A stretch of 64,000 bases of DNA from Urechidicola vernalis (GCF_031846385.1 NZ_JAVRHV010000006.1:128779-192778), one strand, 5' to 3'; shown: positions 43,723 to 53,462, numbered from the stretch's first letter. The notes: generated by a model from the sequence alone, not told the origin. Numbers and translations: made by a program.

Positions 43723-44919
43723 ATGCGTAAACTTTCTCAAATATTACTTTTAACACTAATTGCGTTCGTTTTTTACGCTTGCCCAAAACACTGGACTGAA
43801 GCAATTAAAAATGGAGAAATTGAACAAAAAGAATTCAATACTTCAATTGAGTTTGAAATTAAAAATGATTTAATCATCGTACCTGTTCAAATCGAAAACA
43901 ACACCTATCATTTTTTACTGGATACTGGGGCACCTTTTAGCATCTCTAAAGAATTACAATCAAAGTTCAATTTTAAAACGGTAAGTGAAGGTACCTTGCG
44001 CGATTCTGATAACAGCCAAATTTCTGTTGATTATGTGAGTATCCCAAAAATAAAATTAAACGAGGTAATCTTTTTAAAACAGGTTGCATTTGTTGGAGAT
44101 TTTAATAAAAATCCAATTATAGAATGTTTGGGTATAGATGGAATTATTGGTTCTAATATGATGCGGTTTTGCAATTGGAAAATAGATTCGAAAAACAAAA
44201 AAATTCATATAAGTAATGAGGAATTTAAATTAAAGAATCACGACTCCATTAAAATGAAATTTAAACCAAATAGACAATACAGTATTAAAATTAGCACTCA
44301 TCTAGGAAAATCGAGGATAACGAATTTAACTTTAGATTATGGTTCTAACGGCGGACTTACAGTACCTCAAAAAATATATGACACCTTGGTAAACAGAACT
44401 ATAATTAAGGAATCTCTATTGGAATATGGTGTAGCAAGTAGCGGACTTGGAGGGAAACTAAAAAATATCAATAGAAAATTTAGCCGTGTTGATTCTTTGG
44501 CTCTTGGCAATGTTATTTCAAATAATGTTCCGATAAAAACAGGTAAATCTGGTCTTTTAGGCACTGAAGTTTTATCTAAACATATTGTTGCAATAAACTG
44601 GAGTAGCCAAAGTTTGGTATTTGAAAAATATCCTTATGAAATTGAGGTAGCATTCAAAACATTTGGACTTAAAATTGGAGTTAAAAACAACAGTTACTTT
44701 GTAAGTGCAATTGTAAAAAATTCTCCTGCCGAAAAAGCAGGAATTGAACCAAATATGGAAGTCTTAAACTTCAATCATATTGATTTTTCTAATGCTAGTT
44801 ACTGCGATTATATATCTTATTTAGATACAAAAAAAGTTGAAAAAATTCAACTAGTTTTAAAAGATGAATTAGGAGTGAAAGAAGAATTTACACTAGGGAA
44901 AGCCATCATGCTTCAATAA
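43723..44919 (+). CDS. retropepsin-like aspartic protease lipoprotein with PDZ domain
   Basis: The 398-aa protein has a probable lipobox ending FYAC20. An aspartyl protease-like domain follows, with the catalytic motif LLDTGAPFS (D67-T68-G69) and a second site reading LDYGSNGG near residue 206. The C-terminal PDZ domain (about 310-390) carries SPAEKAGIEPNMEVLN. This is a bacterial retropepsin-like architecture. It probably cleaves or binds exported peptides at the outer membrane. The second motif departs from D-T/S-G, so activity is uncertain. Confidence 0.83.
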   Translation: MRKLSQILLLTLIAFVFYACPKHWTEAIKNGEIEQKEFNTSIEFEIKNDLIIVPVQIENNTYHFLLDTGAPFSISKELQSKFNFKTVSEGTLRDSDNSQISVDYVSIPKIKLNEVIFLKQVAFVGDFNKNPIIECLGIDGIIGSNMMRFCNWKIDSKNKKIHISNEEFKLKNHDSIKMKFKPNRQYSIKISTHLGKSRITNLTLDYGSNGGLTVPQKIYDTLVNRTIIKESLLEYGVASSGLGGKLKNINRKFSRVDSLALGNVISNNVPIKTGKSGLLGTEVLSKHIVAINWSSQSLVFEKYPYEIEVAFKTFGLKIGVKNNSYFVSAIVKNSPAEKAGIEPNMEVLNFNHIDFSNASYCDYISYLDTKKVEKIQLVLKDELGVKEEFTLGKAIMLQ

Positions 44920-44938
44920 CGAAAATAAAAATATTGAG

Positions 44939-45814
44939 TTATGCTTCGCGCAGAATTGGTCTTGTTAAACATGTAGGTCCTCCCCCTCCTTTTACACTTA
45001 TCTCTTTACCTTCATACTCGTAAACAGAACAACCGGCTGCTTTTAACAACGCTTTCGTTTTTGGGTTTCCAGAAACCATTACACATTCTCTCGGAGCAAT
45101 CGCCAATACATTGCAACCCATAGATTCAAACTCAGCATCAGGAACCTCGATTAATTGAAAGCCTTTATTTAATAATTCATTTCTAAAATGAATTGGCATT
45201 AAAGGAGAATACACAACGGCTAAATCCTTATCTATCGGGCTTAAAATTGACATTAAATGAAATACATCTTCTTTACCTTTATAATGCGGTAATTCCGCCA
45301 CAATTACTTCTATACCATTTGGCTCTAGCAATGCTTTTAATTGACGAATTCCTTCCATATTTGTTCTATAAGTATGCCCTACGGCTAATGTATTTTTATC
45401 TAACCAAGCTACATCTCCTCCTTCTAAAGTTCCTGGAGTAACAATTTCGCCCAAAATCTCTGCGTTACTAGTAATAAAAATGTCTTTTTGAGCCGTTGGT
45501 TCTTCAATTCTACCGCCTTTACCCATATTACAAATTATCATTCCAAAATCAGTTGCTATGGATGCATCTCTACAATAAATAGAATCCATCTTAACTGATT
45601 TATTAAAAGGAAATGAATGCATTGTAATTTTCTTCTTTCCAAATATAGATTTGAACGCGTTGTATTCATTCAAAGATTCATTAAAATCGGGTTTACCCAA
45701 ATAATTTAGTTCCTCCCATTGAGATTCTAATTGTTCCTCTGAAACAAATGCTTCCTTTACCGGCTTTAAATAAACGCTTTTTAACTTTAAATATTCAGAA
45801 TGTTTTGTCTCCAT
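44939..45814 (-). CDS. DDAH/arginine deiminase-like hydrolase
   Basis: The 291-aa protein belongs to the guanidine-modifying superfamily. Catalytic residues appear as E131-G-G-D134 (EGGDV), H186 (DVFHLMS) and the nucleophile C282 in GGGGPTCLTRP. RD (82-83) fits the substrate site. Such enzymes hydrolyse dimethylarginine or arginine to citrulline, or related guanidino compounds. It is co-directional with an AdiC-like antiporter 6 nt upstream, suggesting uptake of the same substrate. The exact substrate is inferred. Confidence 0.85.
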   Translation of the reverse strand: METKHSEYLKLKSVYLKPVKEAFVSEEQLESQWEELNYLGKPDFNESLNEYNAFKSIFGKKKITMHSFPFNKSVKMDSIYCRDASIATDFGMIICNMGKGGRIEEPTAQKDIFITSNAEILGEIVTPGTLEGGDVAWLDKNTLAVGHTYRTNMEGIRQLKALLEPNGIEVIVAELPHYKGKEDVFHLMSILSPIDKDLAVVYSPLMPIHFRNELLNKGFQLIEVPDAEFESMGCNVLAIAPRECVMVSGNPKTKALLKAAGCSVYEYEGKEISVKGGGGPTCLTRPILREA

Positions 45815-45820
45815 ATATAC

Positions 45821-47128
45821 TTACATTTTACTTTTATTCCATTTCATTAGCAAATAAAACGGAATACTTAATAATAACAGAATCAATCCATAAAAAACGA
45901 CGTCAGAACCAGATCCGAAAATTGCCCATATAGCATAAGCAAAACCGAGAAGACCTAATAAAAATGTCTTTAAAAAACTATTTGGATATTTATTCTTTTC
46001 TATTAATACAATCACGTATGCTGCAGACACAAAAAGATAAGGAATAAGTGCAGTTAAAACAGTAAGGTTTACAACAAACGAAAACTGTTCTACAAGTCCA
46101 TCACTCATACCCAATAATAAAATACCAGATGTGAGTAAACTGCCAATGATTAATCCTAAAATTGGAACGCCGTTTTTATTTTGTTTCTTAAACAATCTTG
46201 GAAACATGTTATCCTTTGCTGCGGCCATTGGCAATTGACCAACCAATAAGGTCCAGCCATTTAAACACCCTACGGCCGATATAATAGCACCGAAAGCAAC
46301 AAAATAACTACCATATTCACCTCCGATAATTTCTCCAGCCTCAGCAAATGGTGCTGCTGAATTACTTAATTTATCCACAGGTATTAATCCAAATAATACC
46401 ACCGTTCCCAAAATATAAACTAAGGTGGTTATAATTGTTCCAATCATAGTTGCTCTCGGTACATTCTTTTCTGGGTTTCGAACATTCTCTGCAGGAATGG
46501 TTGCGGATTCAACTCCTAAAAACGCATACAACGTTAGGGCTGCTACAACAGGAAAAGTTTCAAAATGACCATTACCAGTTAAGTTAAAATTTGGAAAGTT
46601 ATCTAAACTAAAAAAGAAGGCACCTACAATAATAATAAAGACCAATGGTAACAATTTCAAAACAGTTGTAATGACCTGAATACGTCCAGACTCCTTTACT
46701 CCTTTCGAATTTATCCAAGTAAAAAACCATATAAAACCAAGTGCAACAGATACAGAAAGAAATGGACTATCATTAAGAACCGGAAAGAATACACTTAGCC
46801 CCCCTATAATCGCAATTGCCAAACCTGCATTACTTACCCAAATAGAAATCCAATAACCCCATGCCACTAAAAACCCAATAAAATCACCGAATCCTGCTTT
46901 AGAATAGGTGTAAGGCCCTCCACTTTTGTTCACTATTATAGTGCTGAAACCACTAAAAATTTTCGCCAAAATTAATGCCCCTGCCGCCGTAAACAACCAA
47001 CCCATTAAACTTATGCTTCCATATTTGGCCAAAGTTGCTGGCAATAAAAAAATACCTGCCCCAATCATATTTCCAACCACCAAGGAAGTACTGGTTATCA
47101 ATCCTATTTTTTTTCCGTTATCTGACAT
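45821..47128 (-). CDS. AdiC-like APC-family amino acid antiporter
   Basis: The 435-aa protein has about 12 TM segments. It shows the APC TM1 motif GNMIGAGIFLLPA, TM6 FLGVESATIPAENV, and the NGWTLLVGQ stretch, all close to the E. coli arginine/agmatine antiporter AdiC. It probably exchanges arginine or a related basic substrate with a product such as citrulline, ornithine or agmatine. The gene ends 6 nt before the DDAH/ADI-like hydrolase start, so the two form an operon. It diverges from the Rieske oxygenase gene. Confidence 0.9.
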   Translation of the reverse strand: MSDNGKKIGLITSTSLVVGNMIGAGIFLLPATLAKYGSISLMGWLFTAAGALILAKIFSGFSTIIVNKSGGPYTYSKAGFGDFIGFLVAWGYWISIWVSNAGLAIAIIGGLSVFFPVLNDSPFLSVSVALGFIWFFTWINSKGVKESGRIQVITTVLKLLPLVFIIIVGAFFFSLDNFPNFNLTGNGHFETFPVVAALTLYAFLGVESATIPAENVRNPEKNVPRATMIGTIITTLVYILGTVVLFGLIPVDKLSNSAAPFAEAGEIIGGEYGSYFVAFGAIISAVGCLNGWTLLVGQLPMAAAKDNMFPRLFKKQNKNGVPILGLIIGSLLTSGILLLGMSDGLVEQFSFVVNLTVLTALIPYLFVSAAYVIVLIEKNKYPNSFLKTFLLGLLGFAYAIWAIFGSGSDVVFYGLILLLLSIPFYLLMKWNKSKM

Positions 47129-47194
47129 GTAAAAAGTTTAATTAAATTAATGTTACATTAGAGGACAAGTTTTAAAGATACAACTTTATACTAG

Positions 47195-48283
47195 ATGAAA
47201 AATAGATTTAAAATTGATCCAGACATAAGAAAAGCAGAAACACTGCCTACTACGTTTTATAAAAGTCAAGCAATTTTTGATGAAGTTAAAGAACATATTT
47301 TTCTAAAATCGTGGCAATGGATTGGAGATGAGAATTTAGTTCAACAACCTCAATCGGTCTATCCATTTGTGCTACTTGACGGTTTTTTAACAGAACCATT
47401 GGTCCTAACAAAAAATAAAGAAAATCATCTTAGTTGTCTAACTAATGTTTGTACACATAGAGGAAACCTAGTAGCATTGGATTCAGGTAAATCTAGAAAA
47501 TTAAATTGCATGTACCATGGGCGTCGATTTAACTTAAAGGGCGAATTTGAGTATATGCCTGAGTTTGAAGAAGCCGAAGATTTTCCGAGGCCCTGTGATA
47601 ATTTACACCGATTTCCATTGCGCAAATGGGGGCCGTTTCTATTTGCCGGCTTGAATCCTTCTTTTGATTTTCAAGAGGTAATTGATAAAATGGAAGAGCG
47701 CATTGGCTTTCTACCTTTAAATGATTATAAATTAGATTCTACTTTAAATAAAGACTTTTTAGTTCATGCCAATTGGGCTTTGTATTGCGATAATTATTTG
47801 GAAGGGTTTCATGTACCATTTGTGCATGAAGACTTAAATCAGGTTTTAGATTATGGCAATTACAAAACAGAAATTTACAAGCATTGTAATTTACAAATTG
47901 GCTATACCGATGACGCCACAGAAGTTTTTGATTTACCAAAAGGACATCCAGATTATGGCAAAAACGTAGGTGCTTATTACTATTGGGTATTTCCAAATAT
48001 GATGTTCAACTTTTATCCTTGGGGCTTATCTGTAAACATTGTAAAACCTATAGATATAAACCGTACTAAAGTCTCATTTATAACTTATGTTTATGATCCA
48101 GATAAATTAGATAAAGGTGCAGGAAGTGGGTTAGAAAAAGTTGAGCGTGAAGACGAATTTGTTGTTGAGAATGTACAAAAAGGCATTAGATCATCCTTTT
48201 ATAAAGCAGGTCGTTTTTCTCCAACACGAGAGCAAGGTGTACATCATTTTCACGTACTTTTGAGCAAATTTTTGAATCAATAA
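47195..48283 (+). CDS. Rieske non-heme iron oxygenase alpha subunit
   Basis: The 362-aa protein has a Rieske [2Fe-2S] domain with C86, H88, C105 and H108 (CTHRG and CMYHGRRF). The C-terminal mononuclear iron site has H206 and H211 in EGFHVPFVHED. The closing EDEFVVENVQKG and GRFSPTREQGVHHFH resemble choline monooxygenase/glycine betaine demethylase relatives. It probably hydroxylates or demethylates a quaternary amine or related compound. No reductase is encoded adjacent, and an MFS transporter follows 16 nt later. Confidence 0.88.
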   Translation: MKNRFKIDPDIRKAETLPTTFYKSQAIFDEVKEHIFLKSWQWIGDENLVQQPQSVYPFVLLDGFLTEPLVLTKNKENHLSCLTNVCTHRGNLVALDSGKSRKLNCMYHGRRFNLKGEFEYMPEFEEAEDFPRPCDNLHRFPLRKWGPFLFAGLNPSFDFQEVIDKMEERIGFLPLNDYKLDSTLNKDFLVHANWALYCDNYLEGFHVPFVHEDLNQVLDYGNYKTEIYKHCNLQIGYTDDATEVFDLPKGHPDYGKNVGAYYYWVFPNMMFNFYPWGLSVNIVKPIDINRTKVSFITYVYDPDKLDKGAGSGLEKVEREDEFVVENVQKGIRSSFYKAGRFSPTREQGVHHFHVLLSKFLNQ

Positions 48284-48299
48284 TTATTATTTCAAATAA

Positions 48300-49502
48300 A
48301 TGTCAAAATCCGTTGAATTAGGCCTAAAAGAGAATTGGCTTCAGTTTACCATTTTGGTAATTGTAAATGCTTTTGTTGGTGGAATGGTTGGTTTAGAACG
48401 CACAATTATTCCTGAATTTGCCGAATTAGAGTTTGGAATAGCCTCTAAAACTGCAATTCTTTCATTTATCGTTGCATTTGGTATTACCAAAGCCATTACC
48501 AATTATTTCACAGGTAAACTAGCCAATACATACGGCCGTAAAAACTTATTGGTTATTGGTTGGATATTTGCTTTACCAATTCCATTTATTTTAATGAATG
48601 CTACGTCGTGGAATTGGGTGCTATTTGCCAATGTTTTATTAGGAATAAATCAAGGATTAACATGGAGCAGTACAGTTGTAATGAAGATAGACTTGGTAGG
48701 TGAAAAGGATCGAGGATTGGCAATGGGCATCAATGAGTTTGCAGGCTATTTGGCAGTAGGGTTCGTTGCTTTTCTGACAGGAATTGTAGCCAGCAAGTAC
48801 GGAATAACACCCTACCCATTTTACATTGGAATTGGACTTTCTTTTATTGGATTATTACTCTCTGTATTCTTTGTAAAAGACACTAGACACCATGTAAATA
48901 AAGAACAAAAAACAGAAAACAAAAACACGCTTAACAATGTTTTTATTGAAACTTCATTTAAAAACAAAACCCTAAGTTCCATTACACAGGCAGGTATGGT
49001 AAACAATTTAAATGATGGTATGATATGGGGATTGTTGCCAATTCTGTTAATCACTTTAAGCTTTGATACCAAAAGTATTGGAATTATAGTAACTAGCTAC
49101 CCAGCCGTTTGGGGTATTGGGCAATTATTCACAGGGAAAATGGCAGATATATATCCTAAAAAAACTCTTCTGTTTTGGGGGATGCTCTTACAGGGATTAG
49201 CCATAATACTCATCCCATACTTTACAGAATACTACCAACTCATTTCAATTGGGGTGATTCTTGGATTTGGAACTGCATTGGTTTACCCAACTTTTCTATC
49301 GGCCATTGCCGATGCTACGACACCGAATCAACGTGCAGAAAGTATTGGAGTATTTAGGCTTTGGAGAGATTTGGGTTATGCTATTGGAGCCATCTTATCA
49401 GGTCTGATAGCCGACTTTTTCGGAATTGAGTATGCGATTATTTCAATTGGTGTGTTAACCATAATTTCATCATTGATCATTAAAATTAGGATGCCTAAGT
49501 AA
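48300..49502 (+). CDS. MFS transporter
   Basis: The 400-aa protein has 12 predicted TMs with the MFS loop 2-3 motif GKLANTYGRKNLLV and a related loop 8-9 TGKMADIYPKKTLL. The family alone does not give the substrate. It lies 16 nt after the Rieske oxygenase gene and may carry that enzyme's substrate or product. The stop overlaps the end of the convergent DUF983 gene by 8 nt. Confidence 0.87.
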   Translation: MSKSVELGLKENWLQFTILVIVNAFVGGMVGLERTIIPEFAELEFGIASKTAILSFIVAFGITKAITNYFTGKLANTYGRKNLLVIGWIFALPIPFILMNATSWNWVLFANVLLGINQGLTWSSTVVMKIDLVGEKDRGLAMGINEFAGYLAVGFVAFLTGIVASKYGITPYPFYIGIGLSFIGLLLSVFFVKDTRHHVNKEQKTENKNTLNNVFIETSFKNKTLSSITQAGMVNNLNDGMIWGLLPILLITLSFDTKSIGIIVTSYPAVWGIGQLFTGKMADIYPKKTLLFWGMLLQGLAIILIPYFTEYYQLISIGVILGFGTALVYPTFLSAIADATTPNQRAESIGVFRLWRDLGYAIGAILSGLIADFFGIEYAIISIGVLTIISSLIIKIRMPK

Positions 49503-49854
49503 GTTTGTTTTTGTAAAAAATATAAATCCAGATGATTCGAGAAAATCTAAAATTAAAACTACTAATTAAAAATACCGCCAATACCAAGCCAACATACATC
49601 TGCAAAAGAGACAACTCAAAAATTGCCGATAAAACCAAATAAAGCACTATAAGTTCAGCAACCACTAATCCATAGCACACATACATTGCTCCCGTAAAAA
49701 AACCAGTTTCTTTATTTAATTTGTAGTTGCATTTTTTACACCTATTTTCCATCTTAGGTATTTTAAACAAAATTAAATTTCCTTTAGAATGAAATATATT
49801 TTCGCTTTCACAACTAGGACACTTTCCCTTAAACATGGAGAATACAGAACTCAT
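49495..49854 (-). CDS. DUF983 membrane protein with zinc-finger-like head
   Basis: The 119-aa protein begins with two CxxC-type pairs (FKGKCPSCESENI and NRCKKCNYKLN) resembling a zinc ribbon, followed by two TM segments (about 55-75 and 85-105). This is the DUF983 layout, with unknown role, sometimes found near cytochrome oxidase genes. It has its own -7 box and is convergent with the MFS gene. Confidence 0.85.
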   Translation of the reverse strand: MSSVFSMFKGKCPSCESENIFHSKGNLILFKIPKMENRCKKCNYKLNKETGFFTGAMYVCYGLVVAELIVLYLVLSAIFELSLLQMYVGLVLAVFLISSFNFRFSRIIWIYIFYKNKLT

Positions 49855-49873
49855 TTCTTAAAATTTAATACTG

Positions 49874-49881
49874 CAAAGATA
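49874..49881 (-). promoter_or_regulatory. -7 promoter box (TATCTTTG) for the DUF983 gene
   Basis: Exact TAnnTTTG on the minus strand ending 19 nt before the ATG at 49854. Confidence 0.6.
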
Positions 49882-49927
49882 ATTATCAGACTAATCAAAC
49901 TCTTTATAGCATTGTCTCAATTATTTG

Positions 49928-49935
49928 TAAATTTC
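49928..49935 (+). promoter_or_regulatory. -7-like box (TAAATTTC) for the AraC regulator
   Basis: TAnnTTTC, one base from consensus, ending 17 nt before the ATG at 49953. Confidence 0.4.
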
Positions 49936-49952
49936 GGACATAAATTAAATAT

Positions 49953-50840
49953 ATGAGCACTATCAACGTTTTAAATATTCATCAGTTCGGACAAGAAAAA
50001 CATTCTTCCGATTTGTATAGTAATTGTTTCAGTGAGCATCTTAAACGAAATGAAAACCTAATTAAGACGCCTCACAAGCATGATTTTTACCTTTGTGTAG
50101 TCTTCACCAAAGGAACAGGTATACACGAAATAGATTTTAACTCATATAAAATAGAAGCAGGTAGTGTCTTTTTTCTAAAACCTGGTCAAACGCATTTCTG
50201 GAAATTCACGTCTTCACCAGAAGGTTACATTTTCTTCCATAGTCAAGAATTTTACAATTTATCCTTTTCGACTAAAGACTTAACTCAATTCCCCTTCTTC
50301 TATTCTTATAAAAGCACTCCTTCCTTACATTTAAAAACTTCGGAATTAAATAAAATCGTACCTAAATTTAAAAACATAAACAATGAGTTTCATGAATCAC
50401 TACCCTACAAAAATCAAAAAATTGCAAGCTTAATAAATACTATTTATATAGATTTAGCACGATATTACTCCATAGAAGCGTCTTATTTAGGTCTTACTTC
50501 ACCTCATTATTTGTCAATATTCAGAGCACTTGAAAATAACATTGAATTATATTTTCATACAGAATATACTGCCAGTTTCTATGCCGAAAAACTTAACATT
50601 AGCGCCAAACATCTGAATAGAATTACTAAAGAAACAGTAAATAAAACAACGACGGAATTAATAATTGACCGAGTTATTCTAGAAGCGAAACGCCTTATTG
50701 TTCATTCGAATAATCAACTCTCTAAAATTGCTGAATTGGTTGGCTATGAAGATTATGCATACTTCTCAAAAGTTTTTAAGTCCAAAACTAAAAAGACTCC
50801 ATCAGAATTTAGAAATGATTATCGAAACCTAAACTCTTAA
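49953..50840 (+). CDS. AraC-family transcriptional regulator
   Basis: The 295-aa protein has an N-terminal cupin-like sensing domain (about 35-110, HKHDFYLCVVFTKGTG, AGSVFFLKPGQTH). The C-terminal AraC HTH pair (about 195-292) carries SFYAEKLNISAKHLNRITKE and IAELVGYEDYAYFSKVFKS. It probably activates genes in response to a small ligand. The nearest candidate targets are the Rieske/MFS and DUF983 genes, but its regulon is not visible here. Confidence 0.9.
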   Translation: MSTINVLNIHQFGQEKHSSDLYSNCFSEHLKRNENLIKTPHKHDFYLCVVFTKGTGIHEIDFNSYKIEAGSVFFLKPGQTHFWKFTSSPEGYIFFHSQEFYNLSFSTKDLTQFPFFYSYKSTPSLHLKTSELNKIVPKFKNINNEFHESLPYKNQKIASLINTIYIDLARYYSIEASYLGLTSPHYLSIFRALENNIELYFHTEYTASFYAEKLNISAKHLNRITKETVNKTTTELIIDRVILEAKRLIVHSNNQLSKIAELVGYEDYAYFSKVFKSKTKKTPSEFRNDYRNLNS

Positions 50841-50871
50841 TTATTTTCTACTAAAATTAATATGCCTAACA

Positions 50872-50903
50872 AAAAAGGTGACCTATAACTAGGTCACCTT
50901 TTT
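50872..50903. terminator. bidirectional terminator between AraC gene and fabI
   Basis: A perfect 14-bp stem AAAAAGGTGACCTA/TAGGTCACCTTTTT with a 4-nt loop. The A- and T-tracts at its edges let it serve both the AraC gene (+) and fabI (-). Confidence 0.9.
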
Positions 50904-50929
50904 ATTTATATTTACTTCAAAAATATTTC

Positions 50930-51745
50930 TTATTCTTCAGTTTTAAAATTCTCCATTACTTTAGTACTAATTCCCATATTAGAGAATCCACCATCATGGA
51001 ATAAATTCTGAAGTGTTACTTTCTTAGTTAAATCAGAAAATAATGAAATTGTATAATCAGCACACTCTAATGCTGATGCGTTTCCTAGCGGAGACATTTC
51101 TTCAGCATAATTTAAGAACGCATCAAATCCTTTTACACCGCTACCCGCAGTAGTCATTGTTGGCGATTGAGAAATTGTATTTACACGTACTTTATGATCA
51201 CGTCCAAAGAAATAACCGAAACTACGCGCAATAGACTCTAAATAGGCTTTATTATCAGCCATATCATTATAATCTGGGAATACACGTTGTGCCGCCATAT
51301 AAGTCAAAGCTACAACAGAACCCCATTCGTTCATTGCATTTTTATTGTACAATACATTCATTACTTTATGAAAAGATACCGCAGAAACATCCCATCCCTT
51401 AGTAGTAAAATCATATTTAGGATCTGTATAATGCTTTCCTTTACGAACATTTACAGACATTCCAATAGAGTGTAAAACAAAATCAATTTTACCTCCTAAA
51501 ATCTCCATAGATTGCTCTACCAAATTGGTAATGTCTTCCATAGAGGTAGCATCAGCAGGAATAATTTGAGATCCAGTTTTTTCAGCTAACTCATTAATTG
51601 CACCCATTCGCATAGCAATTGGTGCATTGGTTAATACAAACTCCGCCCCTTCTTCATGAGCACGTTCTGCAACTTTCCATGCAATAGATTCAGCATTTAA
51701 AGCTCCAAAAATAATTCCTTTTTTACCTTTTAATAAATTGTACAT
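50930..51745 (-). CDS. fabI: enoyl-ACP reductase (FabI)
   Basis: FabI reduces enoyl-ACP with NAD(P)H in the last step of fatty acid elongation. The 271-aa protein has SDR-like features (IIFGALNAESIAWKVAERA), an active-site Tyr-x6-Lys in DYNDMADNKAYLES, and SQSPTMTTAGSGVKGF near the substrate loop. It has its own -7 box (51789-51796) and follows recN on the minus strand, sharing the bidirectional terminator downstream. Confidence 0.96.
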   Translation of the reverse strand: MYNLLKGKKGIIFGALNAESIAWKVAERAHEEGAEFVLTNAPIAMRMGAINELAEKTGSQIIPADATSMEDITNLVEQSMEILGGKIDFVLHSIGMSVNVRKGKHYTDPKYDFTTKGWDVSAVSFHKVMNVLYNKNAMNEWGSVVALTYMAAQRVFPDYNDMADNKAYLESIARSFGYFFGRDHKVRVNTISQSPTMTTAGSGVKGFDAFLNYAEEMSPLGNASALECADYTISLFSDLTKKVTLQNLFHDGGFSNMGISTKVMENFKTEE

Positions 51746-51788
51746 AGTATATGTGTTAGTATTAATGTAATTCTCAATTTTTGTGTTG

Positions 51789-51796
51789 CAAAGATA
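51789..51796 (-). promoter_or_regulatory. -7 promoter box (TATCTTTG) for fabI
   Basis: Exact TAnnTTTG on the minus strand, 43 nt before the fabI ATG at 51745, just past the recN stop codon at 51801. Confidence 0.55.
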
Positions 51797-51800
51797 CTAA

Positions 51801-53453
51801 TTAGTTTAACAATTCCTTTGCATGTGTTAAAGCAGAATCGGAGATATTCTTACCCCCTAACATTTCAGCAATTTCCAATACACGTTCGTCCTTTTCTAAC
51901 TTTTTAAGTTGGGTACGAACTACTCCTTTATCTTCCGTTTTATAAACTTTAAAATGTGTTCTTCCCTTTGAAGCTATTTGTGGTAAATGCGAAATACTCA
52001 TCACCTGCATGTTCTCACTCATTTCCTGCATTAACACTCCCATTCTATGTGCAATTTCACCAGAAACCCCAGTATCAATCTCATCAAAAATAATGGTTGG
52101 TAATTTTATATATTTTGATAGCACCAATTTAACGGCTAGCATTATCCTAGACAACTCTCCACCTGAAGCCACTTTTTTCAACATTCCAAAACTTGCTCCT
52201 TTGTTTGCTGAAAATTGTAATTCTATATTGTCCTTACCATTAGCCAAAAAAGACGTACTACGTGATAATTCAATTTTAAATTTAGCATTCCCCATTCCAA
52301 GACTTGCTAAAATAGATTCTAACTGCTTAGTCAATTTAGGAATTTCATTATTCCTTCTGCTACTTAAAGAATCAGACAACTTTTGTAATTTTAAAGTCGT
52401 GTCATTTAATTCACCTCTTTTTTCAGCAATTCGCTTTGATGAATTCTCTACTACATCAACCTTATCTGACAAGGTCTCATGAATTACATGCAATGCTTCA
52501 ATTGTGTCAACACCATGCTTTTTATAGAGATCATAGATTAGTTGTAAGCGGTCATTCAATCGATCAATTTCAGCAGGATTAAAAACTACTTTCTCATTTT
52601 CACTCTCTATTTCGGCCGACACATCTTTCAATTCAATTTCTAAACTTTCAGCACGTGTATACAAGCTCTCATATTCAAAAGAATAATCCGCTAATTTTTG
52701 CAATTTAGTCTTGAACAAATTGAGCATATTTATCAATCCATACTCTTCATTATCAGATATTTGCTGTAATTCAGACAAATTCTCTTTAATTGATTCTGAA
52801 TTATTTAAAACAACTAGTTGTTTTTCAACAAGTTCTTGCTCTCCATACTTTAAATTCGCAGATTCTAGTTCATTGAACAAGTACAAATTGTACTCATACT
52901 GCTCTTTATCAACAGCCTGAGCCTCCAACAAATCACTCAAAGTTTTAGATTGTTTTTTATACAAATCTAAACCTTTTTTATAAGAATCTAACTGAGAGCG
53001 GTTTTCTGCCAATGCATCCAAAAGTTCAAACTGAAAATCGCTATTAGCAAGTTCTAAAGTTTGATGTTGTGAATGCACATCAATTAATCGTTCACTTAGT
53101 TTATTTAACACGCCTAAAGTTGTAGGCGTATCATTAATAAACGCTCTTGACTTTCCACTTGGTAAAATCTCACGTCTTATTATTGTATATTCTTCAAAAT
53201 CTAAATTTTCGTCTTTAAACAACGATTCCAATTGATAATTTGAAATTCTAAACTCGGCCTCAACAACACATTTCTTATCCTTTTGCTTCAAAGTAGAAGA
53301 ATCTGCTCTTTTACCCAAAACCAATCCTAATGCACCTAATAAAATAGATTTACCCGCACCCGTTTCACCTGTAATTATTGAAAAACCATTATCAAAAGTT
53401 ACATGCAACTCATCAATTAGAGCATAATTTTTTATGGAAAGTGTGGTTAACAA
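51801..53453 (-). CDS. recN: DNA repair protein RecN
   Basis: RecN is an SMC-like ATPase helping double-strand break repair. The 550-aa protein has Walker A GETGAGKSILLGALG, a long coiled coil (about 150-370), and the C-terminal signature/Walker B region VASGGELSRIMLA and TIIFDEIDTGVSG. The start codon is TTG at 53453: MLTTLSIKNYAL is the family N-terminus and no ATG is available. It is the last gene of the dapA-side operon (bamD, omega, coaBC, DUF4835, recN). Confidence 0.95.
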   Translation of the reverse strand: MLTTLSIKNYALIDELHVTFDNGFSIITGETGAGKSILLGALGLVLGKRADSSTLKQKDKKCVVEAEFRISNYQLESLFKDENLDFEEYTIIRREILPSGKSRAFINDTPTTLGVLNKLSERLIDVHSQHQTLELANSDFQFELLDALAENRSQLDSYKKGLDLYKKQSKTLSDLLEAQAVDKEQYEYNLYLFNELESANLKYGEQELVEKQLVVLNNSESIKENLSELQQISDNEEYGLINMLNLFKTKLQKLADYSFEYESLYTRAESLEIELKDVSAEIESENEKVVFNPAEIDRLNDRLQLIYDLYKKHGVDTIEALHVIHETLSDKVDVVENSSKRIAEKRGELNDTTLKLQKLSDSLSSRRNNEIPKLTKQLESILASLGMGNAKFKIELSRSTSFLANGKDNIELQFSANKGASFGMLKKVASGGELSRIMLAVKLVLSKYIKLPTIIFDEIDTGVSGEIAHRMGVLMQEMSENMQVMSISHLPQIASKGRTHFKVYKTEDKGVVRTQLKKLEKDERVLEIAEMLGGKNISDSALTHAKELLN

Positions 53454-53462
53454 ATTTAAAGT

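Noticed and set aside
52009..52482. 157-aa plus-strand ORF within recN
   Set aside because: Antisense shadow of a well-conserved RecN coding region.
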